The notes under the pieces: model-generated
The model's database searches: none
What the model saw: only the letters and a program-made list of their open reading frames with translations
Told to the model about the DNA's origin: nothing
Part shown: positions 35,931-48,557 of the stretch, in pieces
Position numbering within the stretch: position 1 is the first letter of the stretch
How the letters are laid out: the number at the start of each line of letters is the position of its first letter
Position numbers and translations under genes: made by a program
Source of the DNA: Tamarix chinensis
Taxonomy: Eukaryota; Streptophyta; Magnoliopsida; Caryophyllales; Tamaricaceae
DNA length: 64,000 nucleotides
Assembly: GCA_030549775.1 (NCBI GenBank)
Contig: CM060175.1
Coordinates: 78,214,245-78,278,244, forward strand
Reading direction: 5' to 3'

Positions 35931-37023
35931 GTGCGATTTTGATTGGACATGCTTAGAGGCTATGCCTAATGCTGTTATATGACTATTTAATGAATAAAAT
36001 ACATCTATTGACATGGATTGACAACCTAATGGATGTATTAAATGGATCATAAATCTTAGCATAGTCAATAGGTGGGAAAACCCAAACAAGTATTCTATAA
36101 CTTTAAAGGGGTAATGTAATATGGATTATGGCCTAAAGATGATTTAATCTAATGGATTAATTAATATTGATTAAGCATTAATGGAAATTCTGCCACATGA
36201 TTGGGGGAATACAGATGGTTAAGATAGAATAATCATGTGAATGCCTTACTTGCATATTGTATGGGACTTGTATGATCACTTAACCTTGATAAATAATGTA
36301 CCAACCACTTAAGGTGAAAGATGATTGATCTGTGTATGGTTTAGGTTACTCGATTCTCGATTAGCAATAGAGTTTAGTCTGCCTTTGGGAATTTATTAGT
36401 GTCTTCAAGTATATCCTAGTAGATCCCAGTGCCTTAACTACTATAAATACTCATGATGTACTAGGGGCTATCGATACTAAAATGCCTAGTCACCTAGGTA
36501 GTTTTTGGATTTGGCTTGGAATTATGTCTATTGGTGGTTACTTAGCTTCAACGGGACTTTATGTCCTTTGATTTTGATAGACTTCCATGGTATGTGAGAC
36601 TATGGGGTGGTGTACAACAATGAATTAATATTTTTATATATTTTATACCCTTTTACCTTAAGCTTATTATTATTTATTTAAATAATATATGAGATTATTT
36701 ACATTAATTTTAATTATGTTCTTAATTTATAATAATTTCATGTATTTAACTAATTTAGAGCTTAAAGTTGATTTTCGTACATGGTTTTGATAGCTTGTAG
36801 TATTTTGACCATAACTTTCATGTCTGAACTCTGATTTAAGTGATTCAAATTTTAGTGTAAGAATGAGATATACAACTGTTATTGATATTATCATTTCCTA
36901 AATTGGAGTGCATCATGATCAAAATTTATATTAAATTTACGACTGTGATTCGTTTTGGGTGATTAGGAAAGTTTAGAATTATATGTATTACTTTTTATTT
37001 ATCATCATCATCATCATCATTAT

Positions 37024-37077
37024 CTTCTTCTTCTTCTTCTTCTTCTTCTTCTTCTTCTTCTTCTTCTTCTTCTTCTT
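37024..37077. repeat. (TTC)n microsatellite in S8
   Basis: About 17 uninterrupted TTC units, directly preceded by a short (ATC)n tract. It lies far from the 3' end of the LTR, unlike the GAA tracts of S1, S9 and S10. Confidence 0.95.
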
Positions 37078-37079
37078 TG

Positions 37080-38200
37080 TAATTTCACTAGATATTGCAT
37101 CAAAAACCTACAGAAATAACAACCAACCGATAAGAAAAGATTGAGAAAAGATAGAATATTGAGAAAACGATACGTGTCTATCTAGTCAACCATAATTTTT
37201 TCCAATATTCTACAACAAAAAAATAATAGACCTTTGGGGAGGGGGTGTATGCATACACACACACCCCCCTTATAAAGAGAAATATGAAGGCAACATAAAA
37301 AGGCAAAAAAGACTTGACGACAAAGGGCTGGAAGGAGTAAAGAAGAAAAATTCAATACTGCCGATCATTTGTTTTATGGGCTATTATTTTGAATCCAAAG
37401 TGCTTTAATTTTATATTCAAATATTCTTAGGTTTAATATTTTATGTATAATTTATATTCTTTATTTAATTTGATTGTTTTTATTTTAATTAATAGCATGA
37501 TCTAATTTTATTTTACCAAGGATATGGTGAAATCATATTCTTTATACTAATAGATTAATTGATTTCTTGATTAATAGATTAATTTATGTGTTTTATGCTA
37601 TTGTTATAGATTATGTCTAATTAATAGACTAATCACCTTTAATTAACATTTAACAAGTCGAGAAAAGATGTGAGAGTTGGTTCTCCACTCTGGGTCAAAT
37701 AACATAAATAAGAATTAAATGGCTGTCAAAATAATTACATAATTTCTACAACAATAGAAAGAATAAATATTCAATTAAACCTAAAGTATTATCTTTTACT
37801 TAAATCCTTTTATTAGAGATAGTGAGACTTCTAATTGATGATAGGAGTAAATAACTCGAGATAGTGCATTAGTTAAATATTTCCGTTGAAATATAATTAG
37901 TAATTAAAAATATCAAGTAATTAATTAATTGGTTAGTATAATTAGATAGAGGTGGATCTATGTTCCTTAGTAGCTTTTATTATTTTATTTTATTTGATTT
38001 TTTTGTTTAATTTAGTTGATTTAAAATTCTTTTTTTAGAATTATTTATTTTTTATTTGATTTTAATTGCCCATCCCTGATAAGAGTTATTGAAGTTTTTG
38101 TATTATTATTTAGTCTCTGTGGGATGATAATTTAGTACTCATAGTGCCCTATATTACTTTTGACCACCATACTTGTCAATAGGTATATTTTTCTGACATC
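37080..38200. mobile_element. Possible further insertion inside S8 (unidentified LTR-like sequence)
   Basis: This stretch has no counterpart in the other S-family copies and would explain why S8 is longer. Near its right end it reads TCTCTGTGGGATGATAATTT, then TGCCCTATATTACTTTTGAC and CTTGTCAATAGG, resembling the R-U5 end of plant LTRs such as Tat/Ogre or Tork types. The exact ends and a target-site duplication were not found, so the call is tentative. Confidence 0.35.
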
Positions 38201-39093
38201 ACATAGTTAATTGCTTGATAAGAATTTGGAATAAGAGTGTGGCTAAAGAGAAAAAAGGAAATAACAAAGAAAAAGAATGGTAAAGGAAATAATGGTTATA
38301 AATAAATGACTTAATGGATCACATAAGTTGAAAAAATGGAATTATGGTGAAACTACGTTCATGGATGATAGAAGCCTTAATAATATCTAGACAATCTACA
38401 GAGTAGTTTGCATGTTGTCATCTATGATGTTGGGTTATGTTGATAAGAATGATGAGTCGTGTATGGTATGAGTTTCCGATATATATGACCACGATAGAGA
38501 ATGTATATATGTTTATATGGAATAGGCATGAAATATGTTAGTATGATCTCAATAATTTGGTGGAACTTGTGTGTTTGTGACTCACGTTGAGTAGGTAACT
38601 TAGCTTACTCAGTATGAAGTGTACTAATGTGCCTATTTGCTCGGTCACCTGCTTATTCCTATGAGTAGAGGTCCATATATAGGTTTTCAGATATGGTCAG
38701 TAGTAGACCTACCTTATGTTGGGTGTGGGTTCTGAGAGCATGAACATCCAGAGACTTTTTGTGTGGTCCTTTATGGACCAAAGTTTAGGGCTACACCCTA
38801 CTTTTGTTTCTATAATTTGAAACTCTGTACTTTGACTTAATTTTCCTTCATGTATTCGAATATTCGTGGACTGTTAAGGTCATGTACTTGGAAACCTTTC
38901 CTTGATATTTATATACTTTGGTTTTAATTTATTTGGTTCTCAACCTTATATCTAACATGGGATAGGCAACCGACACCTATCATATATTAGGTGTGGCGGT
39001 AACACCCTATTTTTCTTAAGTGTTTAATAGTTTTATGCTTTCCTAAGGTTTTTAAAATGAAAATTTTCAGTAGTGAAAAATAGGGGTGTTATG

Positions 39094-39420
39094 GAACATT
39101 TATGATTATCTTAATCTTAGTCCTTTAAAAAAGACTATTTTGGTAATTAAACTTACTAATAGATCTAATGCTTATCCAGATGGTGTACTTGAAGATTTTT
39201 TAGTGCAATTTGAAGAAATAGTTTTTTTTATCGATTTTTACATTTTAGACATAGGTAATTCATCCGATTCTTCTAAAGGCGTGCCTTTACTATTGGGAAG
39301 AACATTTATGAAAACTTCTAGAGCTAAAATTGATGTTCATAAGGGTAACTTAGCCATGTAATTTGACGGAGAGGTAATAAAATTCAATATTTTTGATGTT
39401 GTGAAATACCTGAGCGATAT
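39094..39420 (+). pseudogene. Athila protease remnant, 3' part
   Basis: Continues the frame interrupted at 34188: YDYLNLSPLKKT, then TNRSNAYPDGVLEDFLVQFE, then VPLLLGRTFMKTSRAKIDVH. These are the flap and hydrophobic core and the LLGR..L.T...IDV region of Athila proteases. A stop follows AM at about 39361. An ORF that starts at 39086 takes its first residues from LTR S8, so that ATG is not a real start. Confidence 0.85.
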
Positions 39421-39799
39421 TAATAATATATGCTCCATTGATTATGTTGATATGATTGATGAAATTTTGTAAGAAGTCTTTGATGATGATGTAATTGCAA
39501 ATGCACATGCTGGACTTGTTGAAGGAATGAATGATGCAAAAAATGTCTTATCAGCATATGGTTCTTCAATTATGGATAGATTTGAATTTTCTTCTTCTTT
39601 CCTTTCACTCGTTAATACTTCTAATTTGGTACCATCCTTAGTGAAAGCACCCGAGTTCTAATTAAAATCCCGTCCCTCTCATCTTAAGCATACTTATCTT
39701 GGTGATGGAAATACTCTACCTGTATATTATCTCAAGTGCTTTGAGCCCACCCCAAAAAGATAAAGTGTTGTAGGTACTTAGGAAACACAAGGAAGCTAT

Positions 39800-40440
39800 A
39801 GGTTGGATAATAATAGACATAAGAGGAATTAGCCCTACCTCGTGTATGCATAGAATTTTTCTAGAGGAAAATGCAAAACCAATTAGAGAGACCCAATGTC
39901 GGTTGAATCCCCTAATGATGGGAGTTATGAAGAAGGAAATTATGAAATTGTTAGATGTAAGATTATATTCTATTTATGAATCTAATTGGGTCAGCCCTAT
40001 CCATTTAGTACCAAAAAAGAATGGAATAATTATAGTAGAGAATTATAAAGGCAAACTTGTTCTAACTAGAGTGAAAAATGGGTGGAGAGTATGTATAAAT
40101 TATAGAAAATTAAATTAAGTGACTAGGAACGATCACTTCTCATTGCCCTTTATTGATCAAATGTTGGAAAATTAGTAGGGCAATCATATTTTTGTTTATT
40201 AAATGGCTATTCAGGTTATCACAAATTGCTATAGCTCATAAAGATCAAGATCAAACTACTTTTAATTGCCCTTTTGGTATGTTTTCCTTTAGGAAAATGC
40301 TATTTGGACTATGCAATGCCTTGGGAACCTTCCAAAGGTGCATGATGATTATTTTTTTCTTCCAGATATTCTAGAACATGATATGGAAGTATTTATGGAT
40401 TGTTTATATAGTTTTCGATAAGTCACTTGATTTTTGTCTC
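39800..40440 (+). pseudogene. Athila reverse transcriptase remnant
   Basis: CMHRIFLEENAKPIRETQ and RLNPLMMGVMKKEIMKLLD begin the RT. SNWVSPIHLVPKKNG and GWRVCINYRKLN follow, with asparagine for the usual aspartate in the I-D-Y-R position. Further on, across frameshifts, come FNCPFGMFSFRKMLFGLCNA, GTFQRCMM and VFMDCLYSF. The last is the catalytic box, with the second aspartate of the DD pair changed to cysteine. Stops at about 40118 and 40173. Not functional. Confidence 0.88.
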
Positions 40441-40769
40441 CAAAATATTTCTCTAATTTTGCAGTGATGCATTGATAGGAACCTCATTTTAAATTATGAA
40501 AAATGCCACTTCATGGTAGAACAGGGCATAGTCTTACGACATGTGGTAAGTTCAAAAGGGACAGAAGTTGGCAAGGCAAAGATGGAAGTCATTATTTCTG
40601 CTTTTTATCCCACTTATGTTAGAGAGATTAGATCTTTTTTTTTCAGCATGTAGGTTTTTATTGATGTTTTATAAAATATTTTTCAAAAATTGCATCTCCT
40701 TTATTTGCATTGTTAGCTAAAGACTCTACATTTGGGTTTGATCATAATTACAAAAAGGCTTTTGATGAA

Positions 40770-41090
40770 TTGAAAGAAAGGTTAACTAGTGCATCTACTA
40801 ATAGTTCCCCTAATTGGAGTTTACCGTTTGAAGTCATGTGTGGCACTAGTGATAAAGCAGTTGGAGTTTTGTCTGGTCAATGAAAAGATAAAGAACATTA
40901 TGTAATATACTATGCATCTAAGTCTTTGAATCCTACCCAATGAAACTACATTGTGATTGAAAAGAAAATGTTTGCTATTATTTTTACATTAGAAAATTTT
41001 CACTCATATTTGCTAGGGACTAGAGTTCTTGTTTTCTCATATCATACTGCACTTAAATATCTCTTGAATTAAAAAAGAGAAAAAGATTAA
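40770..41090 (+). pseudogene. Athila RNase H remnant
   Basis: NWSLPFEVMCGTSDKAVGVL is the first RNase H strand; glycine replaces the catalytic aspartate (the family has C-D-A-S). YVIYYASKSLNPTQ, NYIVIEKKMFAIIFTLENF and YHTALKYLL follow, with stops after SGQ and TQ. Confidence 0.85.
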
Positions 41091-41369
41091 GTAACTGAGG
41101 TGGATGATATTATTATAGTAACTTGATTTAGAAATCAAAGATAAGAAAGGTGTAGAAAATTTAGTGGTAAATCATCTTAGTTGTATAATACCTAAAGAAG
41201 ATGATCCTATAGTTTCTAATTTTTTTTCCTGATAAATGACTTTAATCCTTAATAATTGCTTATTTGACATGATATGCTGACATTTGTAATTATTTAGTTA
41301 GAATAATATTCCTAAATGATTTAACAAGAGTACAAAAAGGATAAAATTAAGGCTAAATCTAGGTACTGC

Positions 41370-42560
41370 ATCTGGGATGACCCTTACTTATGGAAATCAT
41401 GCTCTGACAAGATTTTTTATTGGTGTGTCTCAGAAACATAGCATCACTTTATACTAAATTTCCAATCATTAGAGAGTGGTTTTCACTTTGGACCAAAGCG
41501 GACATCACATAAGGTATTAGAATTTAATTTTTACTTGCCTACATTACACAGAGATGTTTTTTTTTTTTTTGCGAGACAAGTGAGTAATGCCAAAGGGTAG
41601 GAAGTTTATCCTGTAAGTAGGAAATGCCTCCACATTAATTTAAGTTGTGGAATTTTTGACATATGGGGTATTAATTACATGGGCCCTTTCCCTACTTCTT
41701 TTGGTATTTTATATATATTACTTATTGTTGACTATGTATTAAAGTGGGTAGAGGCTATAGTAGTTGAGTTAGATGATGTTAAAAATATAATTAAGTTCCT
41801 TAAGAGTCATATTTTTTAATTGTATTTGGTGTTCTCAAAGCTATTATAATTGACTGATGTACATACTTTTGCAACAAATACTTAAGAGCTCTCTTGGAAA
41901 AATACCATATAACTTATTGTATTTCTATTGCATATCATCCTCAGAATAATAGACAAGTATAGGCGTCCAATAGGGTAATAAACTCTATTCTAGAGAAACT
42001 GGTGAACCTAAATGGAAAGGATTAGAGTGCACATTAGATGATGCACCGTGGACTTATAGGATCACTTACAAAACTCCAATAGGTATGTCTCTCTATAGGT
42101 TAGTTTTTGGAAAATCTTATCACCTTCTTGTTGAGATAAAGCATAAATCATATTAGGTTAGCTGGAAAAGAGAGGAAGCTACTATTTTTTGAACTTGAGG
42201 AATTAAGGTTAGAGGCATCTGATAATGCAAGAATTTACAAGGAAAAGACCAAAGCTTTTCATGATAAGAAGTTAACTAGGAAACAATTCTATATTAGGAA
42301 AAAGGTGTTGTTATTTAATTCTAAGTTAAAACTATTTCTTGGTAAACTTCAATTAAGATGGTTGAGCCCCTTTATTATCACTAATGTCTATCCTCTTTGT
42401 GTAGTGGAAATCAAAAGTTTGCAAACTTCCATGAATTTTAAAGTAAATGGACATAACTAAAACATTTTTATGAACAACTGAAGGCTTCCGTGGTTGAAGA
42501 AATTCTTTTAAAACACACATGAAAGAAAGAAAACAACACCAAGCCAAGAACATAAATCAA
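41370..42560 (+). pseudogene. Athila integrase remnant
   Basis: The integrase core is readable in pieces: [14 protein letters not shown] near 41650, where the first catalytic aspartate of the DDE triad is asparagine, then WVEA near 41747 and a segment with DDAPWTYRITYKTPIGMS near 42040-42090. The C-terminal part (ELEELRLEASDNARIYKEKT, KAFHDKKLTRKQF, LKLFLGKLQLRWLSPF) is quite clear to about 42470. Several frameshifts and stops are present, and there is no chromodomain, as expected for Athila. Confidence 0.85.
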
Positions 42561-44214
42561 ATGTGCTACTTGGGAGGTAACCTAAGAAGAAGAAAATAAC
42601 TAGATTTGCATTCTTTCACCATTATCTCATTTTATTTTATTTTATTTTTATTATCCACATTTGATATTTTCCTTTAGAGTTAGAGAAGAGTGTATGGTGC
42701 CCCTTGTTACATGATTATGTTACCAATTTTACATGATTGTTAATTGTGCTGAATTTCTATCATAACTATGAGCTAGCTGTCATGTTTTATATATATATTT
42801 CTCTTGGATTTTGTTGAGATCAAGATTGCATTCTATTTGAACTGGATGATAACATTGTATGATTTTTACTATTCATCCCCTTCATCTAATTTTACATTGA
42901 GGACAATGTAAAGTTTAAGTATGGGGGATAAGATAAAGTTTTGGGTTCTCTGTGTGGTACACAAAACATGCTGAATTTTTAACTTTATTAGTTGCTAATT
43001 TTTTATTACTTAAATTACATTCTAGGATACATCTAGAAAAATTGAATGCATTTTATTGGTGTGAATGACATATATTTCATGCCCACTTCTATAGGAACAA
43101 GCAATTTTGTTATTTGATTTTATGTGTTGGAGTTGCAAATGGGAGTTACTTTCATGCTAAAAGCACCAATATATGTTGTCCTTCATCAGATAGATAAAAA
43201 ATTAACTAATAACTCCTTTAGGATTTTACTAGTTTATAGGAACTACAACAAAAAACTCTAATATAAAAATGTTTTATTTTCAAAACTAACCTAACATGTT
43301 TTTAGGTTAAGTATACAAAGAATCCTAAACCTCTAGCAAGTTGGCCTTTTGATTAGCATAGTGCATGTTTCACTAATTTTAATCATAGAAAGCAAAAATA
43401 CTAATCCTTCTTTGGTATAACTTGATATATATATATGATCTAGCATAATTCCTTTAAGGATTCTTGATGTAAGGTGATAAAGGAAGACTTCTTTAATTTT
43501 AATCCAAGTAATTAGTACTTAGAATTCCTTAAAAACCTTCATTACTATTGGTTATAGGAGAAATATTTTACCTAAAAAAAAGCTTGAGGTACCGACGTGG
43601 AAAGAAAGGAGTAAACAAAATATCCACTAAATCCTTATATCGAATAGGATAGAACATAAATGCACCTATTTTGTTGAAGCATGAATCAAGCAGAAAAAAT
43701 ATAAAAAAAGGAATCAAATACTCCTTTGAGACCAAAGTATAAGGGATGGATGACCCACACATATAGTATATGTGTGGGAAGTTTGAGAAACCAACCAAAC
43801 GATCAAATTTAGTCCAACCAAGGTGCCTTAAATTTAGATGCTGACACATTAACGTCAATTGCTATATTGTCTATATTTTAAGTCGTAACAAAGTGGGGTG
43901 TGATAAATTTTCATTCAATGTTATACTTAATATGATTTCCTTTTTGTAGGAGGATTATGTTGATAAAGCTTGTTGATTTGTAAGAGTTAAAAAATTTCTT
44001 GTATTCATAGTTTCTAACCCAAGAATTGTTTTTCATCACTTAACTACTTTAACTGATAAGCTTATTTTTAGTTTATTGCTGTATTTGCCTAATGAGCTTG
44101 GAATTTCCATTAAGGGTGTTCACGGTGGTGATATTAGTGTTTTACAGAATATCTATTATATGCATTATCATATTTTTGATTTTTGTTTACATTAAATGAA
44201 GATAATCAAAGGCC
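42561..44214. other. Athila post-integrase non-coding region
   Basis: No intact ORF. ATTGAGGACAATGTAAAG followed by AAGTATGGGGGATAAG (42894-42930) is the conserved motif found after pol in Athila/Tat elements and looks like an internal polypurine tract. An envelope-like gene can occupy this region in Athila, but nothing recognisable remains. Confidence 0.6.
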
Positions 44215-44229
44215 AAGTGTGGGGGAATT
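44215..44229 (+). other. Polypurine tract of the Athila-type element
   Basis: AAGTGTGGGGGAATT sits directly before the 3' LTR start TGATAATTACATAG, the expected position and form for the plus-strand primer. Confidence 0.85.
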
Positions 44230-47213
44230 TGATAATTACATAGTGTGACATATTTATTCTCTAAATTGATCTTTCAGCTAACATTTATTAGTAAATATGG
44301 GATTTCTTTGTAATACTTTATTATTTTAGGTCTAAATTTACTAATTTGAAAATTTACTACTTAGAGAATCTAATTTGCATTAATTATTCTTTTTGTAGGT
44401 TCATAAATTTGCAAGGGAAAAAAAATAAGACCTTCACGTGAGAAGGTTAAAGAAAGGAAAAAAGATTGTTGATAAATCTCTCATCCAACATATAACATGC
44501 AAGGTAACTAAAAAAGAAATAGTCCGCCAACTAAATTAAGAAGAAGAGAACTCACTTGCAATAGCTTGTAAATAAAAAGGAAAAGGTTAGACCACCATAT
44601 ACACTATAAATAAAAGATAAGAAGAAAGTAAAGACAACACCTCAATGAGACAAAATGATTATTACAATTCTTTAGCAAAACATATTGAATAAGCTCTATT
44701 CAACCAACAAGTGATAGAAGCCTCATAACTCTCGGCCGAGTTAGAAGATCAGCTAGAAATCTTATTATTCAAAAAGATATGACACAATTTATTGATTCTT
44801 TGGGTCACAAAAAGAGTAAAAATATTGCAATAATTGATTTAAAGCTACAAGTCCCAGTTAGTTATTTAATAAAGAGAAGGCTAGGTGAACAAGGGGGAAG
44901 TAATCTAATAGAAGAAGCCAAATTCATTCCAATAGCTAAGAGTAATTAAATGAAGGGGCTAGGACAAAGCAAAGTGCAAGATCAAAGAGGGTTAAAAGAC
45001 ATTATAATCAAGTTGTTTGGTGACCATTGGAGGAGGATTTTGAATCTTGATGCATTGGGTCATAATATTGTTCAAGTTTGTAAATCTGGATGGGAATTGA
45101 ATGAGTCCCTCTCACTCCTCTACCTCTCTATATCTATTTCATGAGTTTAATTAAATTTAAATTATGCAATCTCATTTTATTTGTTTTTATAGATGATTTT
45201 TAGTAATTATTTCAATTATATACTAAATTCCCAATTAATTCTAGTAGTTATGCTATGCTTGAAAATATTGAGAGTTATGATTCATATTTTGTATATATCT
45301 TGAGACCTTTGAGTTGTTGTGTATGAACCAACAGCTATCATGGTTTCATAATTAATAATTGCTATATAATTTATGAATCTAATTAAGGTTTAGTTGGTCG
45401 AACAACTAGGTTTTAGTTAGAGCATTATAGAATCTAAGAACATTATACTCTTGCTATTCTAGATGAAATTTCGTAGGGTTAATGATGTCCTCTTAAGGAT
45501 TTATGTGTTAATGAGTCTAGGATCAAGTTGTTTTGGTTATAGTTAATAAAAAAAGTATAGGAAGAAGGATTCTTATAGGTTATCTATACTGTTAACCTAG
45601 AAGATTAACTTTGGTGAAAATAAAGATGCCGAACTGAAATTTTCTCCTAAAAGATTAATTTCATGCTTGCTTAATTATAAATATTTAGGCTTTCTTGTTT
45701 TATAGTTTGTTTATCATATTTAGAAGTAGATTTAATTATTTTCACCTATTTATCCCCAAACCAAGTCTAAATTAAAAGCTAACACACAATTCTCATATAA
45801 ATTTGTCTTAAAGCAGAATATGAGAAATAAAACTGAATTTTATTTATGTCCCGAACTTTGTTTCATTCGTTGTAGCTGTTGTCCATCCCTTTTATCTCTG
45901 TATTTGTTTATGTTATAGGATTTATGAATTAATAGATTTAGGATGGCAATTTTTCATTAATAAAAAACATGTTAAATCCTTCTTGAGATATGATATGGAA
46001 CTGAAAGTTGAATCCTTTTATAGTTGAATATTCAACTATAGATTGTGCATCTACTCTGATTTATTTTTTGCTGCTATTTTGAATTTATTTTTTTCTAGAC
46101 TTATGGTTATATTTGTTATCAACTATGTTCCTAAATAATAATGAAACCAAGCTAGGAAGGTTTCGTTCAAATAAAGCTGTTGAATCCGTTCTTATAAATT
46201 ATGTATAATTCATGAATTTGTGATGAAATTATATTTCTCTGATCTAATTCTAGATATGATATTTTTTTAATAATTCACTAGATAATAACATGTTTTTAAG
46301 ACCATAAATGACTTGGAAAATGAGTAAATTTAATTAGACATTTTTACATTCAATTATGATTACCTAAAATAGTCAATGCAGTGTTCACATGTTAACAATT
46401 GATGCGCCATTCTATTCTTCCAACATCTAATTTTAGATATGATTTTATTCACTTAGATATATAAAAATATGTTCAAAGACTTCATATATAATGAAAATTT
46501 TAGTACACCAACTGGAGAATTAATTTAGATAAATTCTTTTATGAGTTTTTTATGCACCATATAAGGGATTTTTTCATGTTTTATTTTGATTTTTTAGATC
46601 TAATTCTAGAATTGTATTTCATTTAATTTTTAACTTTATAAATCTAATTGGAGGCTTGAAATAAATTAGGTAATTCATTTACTAATTTTATAGTGAGGTG
46701 ACATAATTTAAGATAGGTTTCCATGCACTTTTGGTAGTACTTTTTCATGTTGTGAGCTAAATTTTGTAGAATAACTCTAGGTTATATTTTATGCTTTTTA
46801 TTGCTATTTTCAACATGGATTGAAGGTTAAAACCTAGCATAAGTTAGCATAAAACCTTAAGGACATATATATCTAAGTTAGGATTGAATTTGAGGTCACT
46901 TGGACATTAAAATGTACATTTTCACATGTGATTTAAGTGGTTTGATTTTTTTGGTCGAATTTTAAAAAAAATTATGGACTTTAAACCTTAGTTAGAATAG
47001 GATAATTTTACAAGAATAATACTTAAAACTTTTTTTTCTTCTTAGTTAGAGGTTAATGCATGATTGTCTACAGATAAGCATCAAATTTTACTTTAGAATT
47101 TAGAAATACATTCTCCTTGTGGGATCAACTCTTATTCACCGTATGCTACTTGCTAATCATAAATTAGGTGAAAATCAAGGTTTTAATATGTAGTGTTTGA
47201 TGAAACTCTAACA
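44230..47213 (+). repeat. 3' LTR of the Athila-type element
   Basis: 2984 bp, starting TGATAATTACATAGTG and ending ACTCTAACA, followed by the AAGAA duplication. Homologous to 29284-32255 over its whole length. A 64-codon ORF at 44950-45144 inside it has no recognisable domain and is not called. Confidence 0.93.
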
Positions 47214-48510
47214 AAGAACAAGAATAATGAAAAATAAGGTAGGGGAGAGAGCAAATGAAGGAATGGATTGCAAAGAAAGTGGCTAATTGTTAAAGTGAAC
47301 AACCAAAGGGTATAAATACCTTAGGGTTATCGACAAATCAAGGAGATAGAAATATATAAATACAATGGGGAACACTTATTACGTGCAAGATGAATGATGA
47401 AAATAGTTGAGAAGATTAAAGAGTTGGTGGGAGATGATTGGGTTGATCATGAGTGAAATTTTGGATGACCTGGCAATGATAAGGTAGGATTTGGTCATGA
47501 AGGGCATGAAGATCATATTTTCAAATTCAAAATGTCCAAGAAAGTAAACATAATTAAAAATAATTTTGGTGATGTAGAATGTCCAACAAATATTTAACAA
47601 TTTAAAAATTAATGACATAATTTCCAAAAATTATGGAATATTAGGAAAAGGTGTACAATTAATCTAGGAACCCAAATATATATAAATATTTGGCATAATA
47701 ATTGATTTAGAGTGATTTAAAAAAAATAAAAAAAAATAATTCATTCAAAATCACACATCATGTAGTTGGCTAAAAGGCCTGGTCGGTCGATCGTCAGACC
47801 TCCTGGGTGATGGGTCATTCTATTTGCAGATCGGTTGACTACTGTTTGAGGGAGACTAGGGTTAGTGTTTTAGGTTGAAGTAAGGTTTTAGAGGTTCATA
47901 TAATATGATTAGTGAATGATAAAAGTTAGGGAATGATTAAAATGTCGTCATCCAAAGCTTAGGGTTGAGAAAATCTGGGGTATCACATTGGTTGGGTGGC
48001 ATTTTGATGGTGTTGGAGGAGAGGTTGTTGGTGGGTTTGCCCAGGAAAAATATGTCCAACTCCCCCCTTTCTCTTCCTTTTGGTGACTTCTTATCCTCCC
48101 TAATCTTTAATCCATTCTCTTGTATAAATTTCTTGTTATAATTATAATACTCTGAAAATTTGCTTAAGCTAATCCCGCATCATTAGCACCTAATTTGATT
48201 CTAATCCTAATAAATCCTATATTAGCCTTAACCTATCCGTAATCCTGAAACATTAACTGATTCCAAAAACCTTAACTTTGATAAACCAAAATCAGATCTA
48301 CTAAAATTTTTGCTAATCCTAATTACCCTTAACTAATCTAAAATCACCCTAAACTAATCCCTCAACCCTTCCTCTTTTCCTTTTATTTTCCTTATTTTCC
48401 TTTTCTTTTCTTTCCTTCTTCTATTTCACCCACCACCCTTTGCGGCAACTCCTGCACCCACTTGCACCACCCATCACCTTTCTACACCCTCATCCATCAC
48501 CCATCACCTT

Positions 48511-48557
48511 TCTTCTTCTTCTTCTTCTTCTTCTTCTTCTTCTTCTTCTTCTTCTTC
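48511..48557. repeat. (TTC)n microsatellite in S9
   Basis: About 15 TTC units, equivalent to GAA on the LTR's own strand, in the purine-rich 3' third as in S1. Confidence 0.95.

Larger units (their letters stand above)
34189..39093 (-). mobile_element. Solo LTR S8 (4905 bp, reverse), inserted in the Athila protease
   Basis: The left end TGTAATACCCCTAT and right end ATAGGGGTGTTATG are inverted forms of each other over about 15 bases. The duplications GAACA at 34184-34188 and 39094-39098 are identical. It contains motifs of the S3 type (CCGATCGACTGG, 34410 and 35870), a (TTC)n tract and a probable further insertion between about 37080 and 38200, which would bring the LTR itself to about 3.8 kb. 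Confidence 0.93.
29284..47213 (+). mobile_element. Full-length Athila-type Ty3/gypsy retrotransposon, disrupted by S8
   Basis: It has two direct LTRs (29284-32255 and 44230-47213) that start TGATAA and end CA, flanked by a perfect 5-bp duplication AAGAA (29279-29283 and 47214-47218). It spans 17,930 bp, or about 13.0 kb without the S8 insertion. The order is PBS, gag, protease, RT, RNase H, integrase, then a non-coding stretch with ATTGAGGACAATGT as found after pol in this group, then a polypurine tract. The whole coding region is decayed by stops, frameshifts and lost catalytic residues. No envelope-like ORF could be recognised. Confidence 0.93.
26800..47987 (+). mobile_element. Solo LTR S7, nested in S6 and carrying the Athila-type element
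   Basis: Starts TGTAACACCCTC and ends GGGGTATCACA, with flanks TTGGA / TTGGT (4 of 5). Removing the Athila-type insertion leaves about 3.25 kb (26800-29283 and 47219-47987). It contains a weaker copy of the tandem repeat at about 27450-27600, and the same CTGGTCGGTCGATCG-like motifs near its 3' end (47780) as S3 and S8. Confidence 0.8.

Noticed and set aside
43568..43858. 96-codon minus-strand ORF in the Athila post-integrase region as an envelope-like gene
   Set aside because: It is on the wrong strand for the element, short, and shows no signal peptide or fusion motif pattern.
44950..45144. 64-codon ORF in the 3' LTR of the Athila-type element
   Set aside because: It is not preserved in the 5' LTR at the same position, and no domain is recognisable.
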